43,751 nucleotides of DNA from an uncultured Saprospiraceae bacterium (GTDB lineage Bacteria > Bacteroidota > Bacteroidia > Chitinophagales > Saprospiraceae), in NCBI GenBank assembly GCA_937921595.1, contig CAKZTD010000029.1, forward strand, positions 1-43,751, in the 5' to 3' direction. Below, piece by piece: positions 7,500-15,084 of this stretch. The notes under the pieces are model-generated. The model was not told where the DNA came from. It did not search any database and worked only from the letters and a program-made list of their open reading frames with translations. The first letter of the stretch is position 1, and each line of letters opens with the position of its first letter. The position numbers and the translations under genes are program-made.

Positions 7500-7610
7500 T
7501 AAAATGAAGGAATGAGTGAATAAACGGCTAACTTAATCTTCAAGAAGATTCATGAAAAATGCGAGCACAATTATTCACTCATTTACAAATTCCTTCATTC
7601 ACTCATTCCT
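7490..7610. repeat. GAGTGAAT-family stem-loop, copy 2, overlapping two gene ends
   Basis: AATGAGTGAATAA (7511-7523) pairs perfectly with TTATTCACTCATT (7571-7583); an outer stem pairs GAGTGAATGA (7490-7499) with TCATTCACTC (7595-7604). The outer left arm contains the last codons and TGA of the nicotinamidase-like gene, and the right end is 1 base from the folE stop (7612, minus). It can act as a terminator for both convergent genes. Confidence 0.8.
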
Positions 7611-7611
7611 T

Positions 7612-8295
7612 CTACTCTCTAATCGCCTGCAAAAATTCATTCCGCACATTTTCATTCAAAAACTTCCCCCCATACTCTGAGGTAACCGTACTGCTCCCTT
7701 CATGCTGAATTCCTCTTGATTGGACACACATGTGTTTGGCATCAATGTAAACCGCAACATCCTCTGTCCCAAGCATATTTTTAAGTTCACTAGCAATCTG
7801 AATGGTCAATCGCTCTTGAACCTGAGGGCGTTTTGAAAAATATTCAACGATTCGATTTAGCTTTGAAAGACCAATCACTTTTCCGTTTGGAATATAGGCA
7901 ACATGCGCTTTTCCATAAATAGGCAAAAAGTGATGTTCGCAAGTAGAATGTACTTTGATATTACGTTCAACCAGCATCTGCCGATAACCATAATTGTTTT
8001 GAAAAAGAGTGGTGCTTGGTTTGTTTTCCGGATTTAAACCTCCAAAAATTTCTTTTACAAACATTTTTGCAACTCTTCTTGGCGTGCCTTGTAAACTATC
8101 ATCTTTTAAATCGAGACCAATTGTTTCCATAATCTCTTTAAAAGACGCCTCAATCTTATCCATCTTTTCATCATCTGAAATATCGAAAGCATCCACTCTA
8201 AGAGGTGTTTCAAGTCCAGATGAAAAATGATTATCTCCGATTTCTTCCATTAAATCTTTCAAGTGTTTTCCTTTAGGTGTTTTATTAGATGTCAT
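7612..8295 (-). CDS. folE: GTP cyclohydrolase I
   Basis: FolE converts GTP to 7,8-dihydroneopterin triphosphate, the first step of tetrahydrofolate (or queuosine/biopterin) synthesis, as a cytoplasmic decamer. The zinc ligands are present: C119 and H122 in STCEHHF, and C190 in KHMCVQSRG. Also seen are TPRRVAKMFV (residues 71-80), GLSKLNRIV and RPQVQERLT, all family hallmarks. Length of 227 is typical, with a roughly 40-residue variable N-terminal extension. It is monocistronic, divergent from a lipoprotein gene 80 bp away and convergent with the nicotinamidase-like gene, sharing its stem-loop. Confidence 0.96.
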   Translation of the reverse strand: MTSNKTPKGKHLKDLMEEIGDNHFSSGLETPLRVDAFDISDDEKMDKIEASFKEIMETIGLDLKDDSLQGTPRRVAKMFVKEIFGGLNPENKPSTTLFQNNYGYRQMLVERNIKVHSTCEHHFLPIYGKAHVAYIPNGKVIGLSKLNRIVEYFSKRPQVQERLTIQIASELKNMLGTEDVAVYIDAKHMCVQSRGIQHEGSSTVTSEYGGKFLNENVRNEFLQAIRE

Positions 8296-8375
8296 ATTTT
8301 TTGCGTTATTATTTTAGAAACCGAATAATAAACACGTATTTAGTCGTTTAGTTTTAAAAAACAATAAAAACTTAA

Positions 8376-8942
8376 ATGAAGTCATATCTAACTATCATTT
8401 CTTTACTATTTTTCTTTGCTTGTGGCAATGAAGGAGATAGCACTCAGACATCCGAGCTGGACAAGGATGGAAAACAAGAGCAAACTAAAAAAGAAACCAA
8501 AGCTCCTAAATCAGATTGTAAATATGGGGCTCCGGTTGCTATATTTTCTGAAAAATTAGAACAAGTAAAAAGCCAAGCTTTTGAATCCACTGGGCAAAAA
8601 GGAGTTGAAACAGTAGAATTTGCAGATGGAAAATTGTTAGAATTATTCCAAAGTGGCTGTAATGAAATTCGTCAGGAATATCGTTTTACCATCAAAGGGG
8701 AATTTAAGGACAAACCAGATGATTTTTGGTTTAAAGAGGCGATTGATCATTTAACTTATATCGGCCAAATTGATGAACGATATGCCGTAATAGGCATGTG
8801 GGTTGGAGCACTTGATCACATGCAGGAGGATATGAAAATCGGAGAATTCAGTGAAGCAGAACAAAGTACTTTTATAATGGTTGACAAAATTGTTGAGTCT
8901 GGAGCCTCTATGGTGATTGTCGTTTTGGAGCGTAGAGTTTGA
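8376..8942 (+). CDS. Small lipoprotein of unknown function
   Basis: I do not recognise a family for this 188-residue protein. The N-terminus is a lipoprotein signal ending FFFACG (lipidated Cys16), then a charged Lys/Glu/Thr linker to about residue 48. The mature domain (49-188) is acidic, contains two conserved-looking Cys (SDCKYG and SGCNEIRQEYR), and ends in beta-strands (ASMVIVVLERRV). It lies divergent to folE with an 80-bp gap and upstream of the OmpA-like gene by 159 bp, so it is probably its own transcript. Anchoring in the inner or outer membrane cannot be decided. Confidence 0.7.
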   Translation: MKSYLTIISLLFFFACGNEGDSTQTSELDKDGKQEQTKKETKAPKSDCKYGAPVAIFSEKLEQVKSQAFESTGQKGVETVEFADGKLLELFQSGCNEIRQEYRFTIKGEFKDKPDDFWFKEAIDHLTYIGQIDERYAVIGMWVGALDHMQEDMKIGEFSEAEQSTFIMVDKIVESGASMVIVVLERRV

Positions 8943-9101
8943 TTCTGAATACAGTAAATTCAAAACTTAGATTTTCCTATTAGAATAAAAAATATTAATG
9001 ATTAGGTCACCAAAATTTTGGACGATTTGATTTTGTTATTATTTTTATGCTTCTATCCTAGTATTTCAAGGAACAATACTATACTAAAGAGAAAACAATA
9101 A

Positions 9102-9893
9102 ATGAGCAAGCTCCTTTTACCTACACTATGCCTTTGTTTGGCTGCCTGGCTTTTTGGTGGTTCCGTTTGGTTTAGCAATCAGTATGCTAAAGGTACAGCA
9201 GATTCAAGTTGGACGCTTCAAGATGGAATTAATAAATTTACCTCTTCTACCCTTTTCTCTTTTCAAAAATCAGATCCTGAAATTTTCCTAGATGATAATC
9301 AACATGCTATGATTGGCCAGATTGCAGAATATCTGGATACTCACAAGGATAGACATTTAGAACTTACCGGATTTTATACTGAAACAGAAATAAACGATAG
9401 TGATTACGATAATTTGGGGCAAGCTCGTGCTCAAAACTTCCTTTACTTAATTCAACATCAAGGTGTAGACCTAGACCAGTTGCATGCTTTTTCTAAACTT
9501 GTTAAAAAACATCGTTTGAATTCCAATGGCCTTATTGACGGAGGCGTTGAATTCAATTTTGTTGAATCTCCACTCGTAAAATATGGGAATACGTTTTCTT
9601 TAAACAAGGTAATTCTGTTTAAAGGAAACAGCGAAACGGACTTAGCAATAACTGATTTTGATACCTATATTGCTTCCCTACGTCAATATTTGACAGACCA
9701 CCCAGATAAAAAAATAAAACTCATTGGATACAGTAATTCTGTTGACCAAAATAAATTAACCCGAAAGCGGGTATTTAATCTCGAAAAAAGTTTAAAAAAA
9801 CTTGGTCTTTCTAAAGATAAACTCAGTTCTACGCTTGAATCAACTGCAGGAGGAAATAATGCGAACAGTTATATTGAAATAAGAATTTTTTGA
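9102..9893 (+). CDS. Membrane-anchored protein with two OmpA-like modules
   Basis: An N-terminal membrane anchor (residues 4-26) leads to two tandem modules resembling OmpA/MotB peptidoglycan-binding folds: about residues 55-155 (an IAEYLDTHKDRHLELTGF strand-helix and NLGQARAQNFLYLI helix) and 165-263 (LRQYLTDHPDKKIKLIGYS and LTRKRVFNLEKSL helix). The canonical TDxxG Asp pocket and NRR motif are degraded in both, so peptidoglycan binding is uncertain. It precedes, on the same strand and 68 bp away, a coiled-coil protein with helix-hairpin-helix modules. OmpA-like genes commonly neighbour such H3TH-type proteins, suggesting a joint envelope role (inference). Confidence 0.7.
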   Translation: MSKLLLPTLCLCLAAWLFGGSVWFSNQYAKGTADSSWTLQDGINKFTSSTLFSFQKSDPEIFLDDNQHAMIGQIAEYLDTHKDRHLELTGFYTETEINDSDYDNLGQARAQNFLYLIQHQGVDLDQLHAFSKLVKKHRLNSNGLIDGGVEFNFVESPLVKYGNTFSLNKVILFKGNSETDLAITDFDTYIASLRQYLTDHPDKKIKLIGYSNSVDQNKLTRKRVFNLEKSLKKLGLSKDKLSSTLESTAGGNNANSYIEIRIF

Positions 9894-9912
9894 TTACATT
9901 TACGGAATCCAT

Positions 9913-9931
9913 TGTAATCCAACTGATTACA
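9913..9931. repeat. Small inverted repeat between two co-directional genes
   Basis: TGTAATC (9913-9919), 5-base spacer, GATTACA (9925-9931). A short perfect 7-bp dyad in the 68-bp gap; it could be an operator or a weak attenuating hairpin. No further support. Confidence 0.3.
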
Positions 9932-9961
9932 CTTCTTATTATTAACTGATACTTTATATTA

Positions 9962-11296
9962 ATGACTTCTGTTTCAACTGCTGTTTTTATCATGATGCTG
10001 GTCGCTTCTGGCTTAGGCTTTTCAATAGCCTGGGTTTATAAAAGCGATAAACTCCAAAGCATTCTATCTAAGTATAAAGATTACAAAGCCAAGGTTTCAC
10101 AACTTGAAGAAGAGCAAGAAAGTTTGGTTAGGCATTCTAATAATCTACAAGCTGAAACGCTTAAATATTCTCAAAAAACGGAGAAGCAAAATAAGCGGAT
10201 TCAATCTTATAAAGATATTGTTCAACAATTAGAACATGATAAAGAGTTTATCTTTAGAGAATACGAACAATTCCGAACGGAGGTAAAACTTAAGCTTCAA
10301 AAAAATCAGAAAATGATTGATGCTTATGATGAGGTTAAAGAAAAAAATCAGAAGCTGAAAATCAAAGCCGATAAATGGAAAATCAAATTCCACGAAACGG
10401 AAAAGCAATTACAACAAACCGAGGTTTCTTATTTGAAAGTAAAAAAAGAAAATGACCTTGTTATAAATAAAGTCACTTCCTCAGATTCAGGGATCCCAAC
10501 TAAAGGAATGCTGGAATGGGAAAACAATTATAAAAAATTGAAATTAAAGTTCCTGGCACTCAGTAAAGAAAAGGAACATTTAGAATTAGAAATGTCTAAA
10601 TCTGTATCGGTATCTGCAAATAAAGGAGGAGACGAAGCAATTTCAAAACTCAGTGAAGAAATCGTTCTTTTGAAGAGAGCTAATAAAGCATTAAATGCTA
10701 AATTGGAAGATCAAATTAAATCTTATGATTTAAAACCAACCAAAGATAAAGAAAGTGTTTTATTAAGAATCAAAAACAGAAGTAAACAAGTTGATATTGG
10801 GAGAATTGGAAAAGCTGATCCTCGTTCTACAGACAATTTAAGAGATTTGAAAGGTTTAGGGAATTTGATTGAACAAAAATTCATTGCAATCGGCATTAAC
10901 AGTTTTCAACAAATAGCAAACCTTAATGAATACGATCAAAAACTTCTAAATTTTTTCCTCGAACTACCTCAAGGAAAAATCGAAAGTGAAAAATGGGTTT
11001 CTCAAGCTAGAACAATCGTTGGTGATTCAGGAGATAACCGAATCGTCAGAAATCTTGAAAGAATAAACTTCGATAGGATTGGAGAAGCCAGTCCTACTCA
11101 AAAAGATAATTTGCAATCGATCATCGGCATTGGACCTTATATTGAAATGAAACTCAATGCGATCGGTATCTTCCGCTTAGAGCAATTAGCTAAGTTGACT
11201 TCTGAAGATATCGAAGAGATCAATGGCATCATGGAATTAGCACCGGACCACATTGAAAATGATGATTGGGTCGGCCAAGCTAGAAGAATGAAGTAG
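9962..11296 (+). CDS. Membrane-anchored coiled-coil protein with two helix-hairpin-helix modules
   Basis: Residues 4-26 form a transmembrane anchor. Residues 35-260 are a long Lys/Glu/Gln-rich coiled coil. Two tandem C-terminal modules follow (about 275-350 and 360-444), each starting with an IGKADP or IGEASP segment and an HhH-like turn (LRDLKGLGNLIEQKFIAIGI; LQSIIGIGPYIEMKLNAIGI) and ending EKWVSQAR or DDWVGQAR. Such modules are annotated as flap-endonuclease-1-like H3TH domains and occur in many bacteria with an OmpA-like neighbour, as here. The catalytic carboxylate cluster of FEN1 is absent, so nuclease activity is unlikely; DNA binding or protein interaction is more plausible. A strong terminator follows. 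Confidence 0.75.
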   Translation: MTSVSTAVFIMMLVASGLGFSIAWVYKSDKLQSILSKYKDYKAKVSQLEEEQESLVRHSNNLQAETLKYSQKTEKQNKRIQSYKDIVQQLEHDKEFIFREYEQFRTEVKLKLQKNQKMIDAYDEVKEKNQKLKIKADKWKIKFHETEKQLQQTEVSYLKVKKENDLVINKVTSSDSGIPTKGMLEWENNYKKLKLKFLALSKEKEHLELEMSKSVSVSANKGGDEAISKLSEEIVLLKRANKALNAKLEDQIKSYDLKPTKDKESVLLRIKNRSKQVDIGRIGKADPRSTDNLRDLKGLGNLIEQKFIAIGINSFQQIANLNEYDQKLLNFFLELPQGKIESEKWVSQARTIVGDSGDNRIVRNLERINFDRIGEASPTQKDNLQSIIGIGPYIEMKLNAIGIFRLEQLAKLTSEDIEEINGIMELAPDHIENDDWVGQARRMK

Positions 11297-11313
11297 AAGT
11301 AGTATCAGTATTT

Positions 11314-11345
11314 AAAACCCCACCGTTTTTTACGGATGGGGTTTT
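11314..11345. terminator. Strong intrinsic terminator
   Basis: AAAACCCCACCGT (11314-11326) pairs with ACGGATGGGGTTTT (11332-11345) around a short T-rich loop and is followed by a T tract. It ends the HhH coiled-coil gene and, having A-rich and T-rich flanks, could serve the opposite strand too. Confidence 0.85.
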
Positions 11346-11386
11346 TATTTTTTAATAGATTTTTTTTAATACTACTAGATATTAGT

Positions 11387-11491
11387 TTGATTTACGAACA
11401 AGGAACAACGATTGTAAATTTCTGATTTAGTTTAGCGTAAGACCATACATCTAAAATCGCTATTCGTTAATCCTTGTTGTTCTCAAATCAA
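11387..11491. repeat. Long imperfect stem-loop between convergent genes
   Basis: TTGATTT (11387-11393) and GAACAAGGA (11396-11404) pair with TCCTTGTTGTTC (11471-11482, one bulge) and AAATCAA (11485-11491). Inner words GATTTAG and CTAAAATC extend it. The 210-bp gap 11346-11555 holds no gene. The style (short-word stem of about 100 bp at convergent ends) is that of the other repeat families, but I see only one copy of this one. Confidence 0.6.
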
Positions 11492-11555
11492 CTTTTTTAA
11501 AACCAATGACTGTTACACCACCAATACCCAATACTCTATCCTTCTCTGTTAACTA

Positions 11556-13082
11556 TCAAAACCTCAAAACTTTCATATTTTTCACCTTCCCCTCCCCTGT
11601 CCTCACTTCCAAATAATACAAACCTTGTGGCGCATTAATATCCATTTGCATTTTATCAATATGCTCAAATTCCTTTTGTTGAATGATTTGATTCAAACTG
11701 TTTCTCAATAAAATATAAACAGAGCTTTCTACTTGATCTAATTCAACGATTAGTTGACCGCTGGTTGGATTCGGATAAATAGAAACACCTTCTAATAAAT
11801 TATCAGGATTCTTAACCGAGGAAATCACATCGATATTAATATCAAAAACCCGAACATGGCCAGCATTTTCTCCAGCCGAATCATTCCAGGTCGAGCCCAC
11901 TGCAATTCGTTTTCCATTAGGAGTCATTGCAATATCTTCACTACATCGATCTTGGGTTCCTACTCCCCCAATTGTTTCTTCAGAGATTTGCCAATCATTC
12001 GAAGAAGAATCATAATTATAAAAATAGACCATACCTTCATTATCAGCAGGATTATTAGGATCATCTCCTAAAACAGATCCTGTTGCTATAGAGTCTCCTT
12101 GCTCCGATAAAGCTAAAGAAGTTCCAATATTTTGCTGAGGTGCACCAATTATACTTGGTCCTTTTAAAACCCAATTGCCATTTACCTCATGAAATATGTC
12201 TACTTGACCGTAATACTGAGGACCAGAAGCTATATTAGATGCACCTATTCCTAACACATTACCATCTCCGGACCATGCTATAGATCTTCCATAACCATCT
12301 CTATTATTAGAAAAAGTATCTTCTGTAGACCATTCTCCGTTTTCATATTTAAATATTCGAACATAAGAATCATGAATATCGTTAGGAAATTCTAAAGAAG
12401 CCGCATATGCTGCTAAGTGATTGCCATCTTTGGAAAGTGCAACATGCAAACCCATTTTGTCGTTTTTAAATTCTCCATAAAAGTCATCAATAATTGGGAA
12501 AGCAATCCAATCTGAACCATCCCAATCATATACTTTCACCAATCCATCATTTTCAAATTCTTTATCAAAATCCGGTGAACCAACAGCTAATCGGTTTCCA
12601 TCACCAGATAATGAAACGTCAAATCCAAAAAAGTCACCTGGGTTCTCTCCCAATAAAGTAGTTCCTACTTGTGACCATTCTGAGCCATCCCAATCAAATA
12701 CTCTTACACTTCCAGCTTGATTTCCACCTTCACTGTTTTTATAGGCACCAATCGCAATTCTATTGCCTTCAGTTGACAGGCTTACTTGATACAACCAAGC
12801 TCCTGCCCCCGTTCCAAGAATTCTATCCCCAAGTGGAGTCCATACAGAATCAATTAAATCAAACACTTGTACATACCCAGCATTATCGCCAGCTTCATCA
12901 TTTAATCTTGCTCCAACAGCAATTCTAGTTCCATCATCGGTAATAGCGAGACTTCCACCAAACTCCTCTTCAGCTTCGATCCCTTCGAGATCATTACCAA
13001 TTTGGATTTGACTAAAAGCATTAAAATGAGATACAGCGATAAGGGTAAAGACCAAGACCGTGGCCATTAGATTCGTTTTCAT
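11556..13082 (-). CDS. T9SS-sorted FG-GAP-like beta-propeller protein
   Basis: A secreted protein: signal peptide (residues 1-24, ending NAFSQ), then about seven propeller blades of 50-60 residues with repeated strands such as GGSLAITDDGTRIAVGARL, FDVSLSGDGNRLAVGSPDF and GRSIAWSGDGNVLGIG alternating with VQVFDL, VRVFDWDGSEW. These match the FG-GAP-like blades common in marine Bacteroidota. The last 75 residues are a type A T9SS sorting domain (VSIYPNPTSGQLIVEL to GLYYLEVRTGEGKVKNMKVLRF). It should cross the outer membrane and be attached to the cell surface. Ligand unknown. It lies alone, convergent with the HhH coiled-coil gene. Confidence 0.9.
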   Translation of the reverse strand: MKTNLMATVLVFTLIAVSHFNAFSQIQIGNDLEGIEAEEEFGGSLAITDDGTRIAVGARLNDEAGDNAGYVQVFDLIDSVWTPLGDRILGTGAGAWLYQVSLSTEGNRIAIGAYKNSEGGNQAGSVRVFDWDGSEWSQVGTTLLGENPGDFFGFDVSLSGDGNRLAVGSPDFDKEFENDGLVKVYDWDGSDWIAFPIIDDFYGEFKNDKMGLHVALSKDGNHLAAYAASLEFPNDIHDSYVRIFKYENGEWSTEDTFSNNRDGYGRSIAWSGDGNVLGIGASNIASGPQYYGQVDIFHEVNGNWVLKGPSIIGAPQQNIGTSLALSEQGDSIATGSVLGDDPNNPADNEGMVYFYNYDSSSNDWQISEETIGGVGTQDRCSEDIAMTPNGKRIAVGSTWNDSAGENAGHVRVFDINIDVISSVKNPDNLLEGVSIYPNPTSGQLIVELDQVESSVYILLRNSLNQIIQQKEFEHIDKMQMDINAPQGLYYLEVRTGEGKVKNMKVLRF

Positions 13083-13214
13083 AAGCTTGTTTTTTATGTT
13101 CTTTATATTTTTATAATTCAGAATAAAGTTAATGAATTTCTCAATCCTTAATTAAATTGCTGTACACTTTTTTGGTAAATCTCTAATCTTTAGTAGTTTA
13201 CTCTATATTCGTTT

Positions 13215-13309
13215 AAAAATGAGTGAATGAAAGAATGAGTGAATATTCGGAAAAAATCTTAGCATAAAGCTTGTTTTTGTTACATTTGGGAGGGTATTCA
13301 CTCATTTTT
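13215..13309. repeat. GAGTGAAT-family stem-loop, copy 3
   Basis: AAAAATGAGTGAAT (13215-13228) pairs with ATTCACTCATTTTT (13296-13309), and a second direct unit AATGAGTGAATA (13234-13245) can pair with the same right arm (TATTCACTCATT, 13295-13306). The interior matches copy 1. Unlike the other copies it lies between divergent genes, where a terminator is not expected. Confidence 0.8.
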
Positions 13310-13493
13310 TTAATTTGATTTCAAAAGTGTATAGTAGTTTAATCTTTAATAACAATTTTATAAAAAAGGTAACAATGCTATCATTAGAGGAAAAGAAAAA
13401 ACTCTTTAATTCCTTATGTAACTAAGCCATTAAAACATTAAATAAGCTTCAAAATCCAAAACAATTTCCCATTTCCAATCATATTAATGTCAG

Positions 13494-13523
13494 TTGATTA
13501 AGATTCTTTAAATTCTTAATCAA
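13494..13523. promoter_or_regulatory. Perfect dyad upstream of lpd, possible operator
   Basis: TTGATTAAGA (13494-13503) and TCTTAATCAA (13514-13523) form a 10-bp perfect inverted repeat with 10-base spacer, ending 17 bases before the TATATTTG box. This is where a -33 element would lie, so a dimeric regulator bound here could block or activate lpd transcription. Only position and symmetry support this. Confidence 0.45.
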
Positions 13524-13540
13524 CCTTATTAATAATTATC

Positions 13541-13548
13541 TATATTTG
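13541..13548 (+). promoter_or_regulatory. -7 promoter box of lpd
   Basis: TATATTTG matches the Bacteroidota -7 consensus and lies 38 bases before the lpd ATG. No TTG is found 19 bases upstream; the dyad at 13494-13523 occupies that place, consistent with activator-dependent initiation. Confidence 0.55.
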
Positions 13549-13585
13549 CGTCGATTTTCAAGAACAACCAATTAAATTATAATAG

Positions 13586-14983
13586 ATGAAATACGATTTA
13601 ATAGTAATAGGAAGTGGCCCAGGTGGCTATCCAGCTGCGATCAGAGCTTCTCAATTGGGAATGAATGTAGCTATTGTCGAAAGAGAAAGCCTAGGAGGTA
13701 TTTGCCTCAACTGGGGATGTATTCCGACCAAAGCTTTATTGAAGAGTGCTCAGGTATTTGATTACATCAGCCATGCTGAAGATTATGGTATCAAAGTCGG
13801 AAGTTCTAAAGTAGATTTTGATGCGATGATTGGCCGTAGCCGAGGTGTTGCAGATGGTATGAGCAAAGGAATCAGCTTCTTGATGAAAAAGAACAAGATT
13901 ACGGTCATTATGGGAACTGGTAAATTGGCCAGAGGTAAGAAAGTTGAAGTAACAGATGATAAAGGTGCAGTAACGACTTACGAAGCGAGTAATATCATCG
14001 TAGCGACTGGAGGTCGAGCTAGAGAATTGCCTAATCTTCCAATTGATGGTAAAAAGATTATCGGTTACCGTAAAGCTATGACTTTAGAAAAACAGCCTAA
14101 GTCAATCGTTGTAGTTGGAGCAGGAGCAATCGGTGTTGAGTTTGCTTATTTCTACAATTCAATAGGTACAGAAGTAACTGTTGTTGAATTCATGGAACAA
14201 GGTTTAGTACCTAGAGAAGACAAAGATATCTCTAAGGAATTGACCAAAGTATTTAAGAAAGCAGGAGTAAATGTTATGGCAAATACTTCTGTAGAAAAGG
14301 TTGACACCAAAGGAAAAGGATGTACCGTAACTACGAAAAACAGAAAAACGGGCAAAGAAGAAATCATCAAATGCGATGTTGTTCTTTCTGCTGTTGGAGT
14401 TTCTCCAAATACAGAAAACATTGGTCTAGAAACCCTTGGAATCAAAACGGAAAGAGGGATGATCAATGTGGATGATTTTTACCAAACTAATGTCCCTGGT
14501 ATTTTCGCAATTGGTGATGTCATTGCTACACAGGCCTTAGCTCACGTTGCTACTGCTGAAGCGATTACTTGTGTTGAAAAAATCGCTGGTCAAAACGTAG
14601 AACCAATCGACTACAACAATGTTCCTGGCTGTACTTACTGTATCCCGGAGATTGCTTCTGTTGGTTACACGGAAGCTGAAGCCAAAGAAGCTGGATATGA
14701 ACTTAAGGTTGGTAAGTTTCCATTTTCTGCCTCTGGAAAAGCAAGTGCTGCTGGAGCGAAAAATGGTTTTGTGAAAGTGATCTTCGATGCTAAATATGGC
14801 GAATGGTTAGGTGCTCACATGATCGGTTATAACGTAACAGAAATGATTGCAGAAGTAGTTGCTGCTAGAAAACTAGAGACGACTGCCCATGAGATTATCA
14901 AAACAATTCACCCTCACCCAACAATGAGCGAAGCGGTTATGGAAGCGGCGGCAGCGGCTTATGGAGAGGTGATACATCTGTAA
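13586..14983 (+). CDS. lpdA: Dihydrolipoyl dehydrogenase (E3)
   Basis: The FAD flavoprotein E3 of 2-oxoacid dehydrogenase complexes and glycine cleavage: it reoxidises dihydrolipoyl groups with NAD+. Visible are the N-terminal FAD motif GSGPGGYPAA, the redox disulfide GGICLNWGCIPTK (C40, C45), the NAD motif VVVGAGAIGVEFA, the FAD motif GIFAIGDV, and the C-terminal HPHPTMSE with catalytic H444-E449 pair. Its 465 residues match the family. It is monocistronic, with no E1 or E2 gene near it, so it probably serves several complexes. It is followed directly by a long stem-loop shared with the convergent LanB-like gene. Confidence 0.96.
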   Translation: MKYDLIVIGSGPGGYPAAIRASQLGMNVAIVERESLGGICLNWGCIPTKALLKSAQVFDYISHAEDYGIKVGSSKVDFDAMIGRSRGVADGMSKGISFLMKKNKITVIMGTGKLARGKKVEVTDDKGAVTTYEASNIIVATGGRARELPNLPIDGKKIIGYRKAMTLEKQPKSIVVVGAGAIGVEFAYFYNSIGTEVTVVEFMEQGLVPREDKDISKELTKVFKKAGVNVMANTSVEKVDTKGKGCTVTTKNRKTGKEEIIKCDVVLSAVGVSPNTENIGLETLGIKTERGMINVDDFYQTNVPGIFAIGDVIATQALAHVATAEAITCVEKIAGQNVEPIDYNNVPGCTYCIPEIASVGYTEAEAKEAGYELKVGKFPFSASGKASAAGAKNGFVKVIFDAKYGEWLGAHMIGYNVTEMIAEVVAARKLETTAHEIIKTIHPHPTMSEAVMEAAAAAYGEVIHL

Positions 14984-15084
14984 CAGAGGAACAGAGGAAC
15001 AAGTTAATAAGTGAGCAATGGCTCTGAGTTTTACCTATTGCTCACTTGTTACTTTTGTTCCTTTATTAACTTGTTAACTTGTCC
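14984..15084. repeat. Long stem-loop overlapping the LanB-like stop codon
   Basis: AAGTGAGCAAT (15009-15019) pairs with ATTGCTCACTT (15037-15047); AACAAGTTAA (14998-15007) pairs with TTAACTTGTT (15066-15075); GAGGAAC words pair with GTTCCTT (15057-15063). The right arm contains the TAA and last codons of the minus-strand LanB-like gene (15066-15083), and the left end abuts the lpd stop. It is probably a bidirectional terminator, built from repeated words (GAGGAAC twice, TTAACTTG twice). Confidence 0.7.

Larger units (their letters stand above)
13083..13585. other. 503-bp intergenic region between divergent genes
   Basis: No convincing gene. It contains GAGTGAAT stem-loop copy 3 (13215-13309), a 16-codon open frame at 13375-13425 that I do not call as a gene, a dyad at 13494-13523 and a -7 box at 13541-13548 ahead of lpd. 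Confidence 0.6.

Noticed and set aside
13375-13425. 16-residue ORF (MLSLEEKKKLFNS...) upstream of lpd
   Set aside because: Too short, no ribosome binding site or known similarity, and 160 bases from lpd; chance frame is likely.
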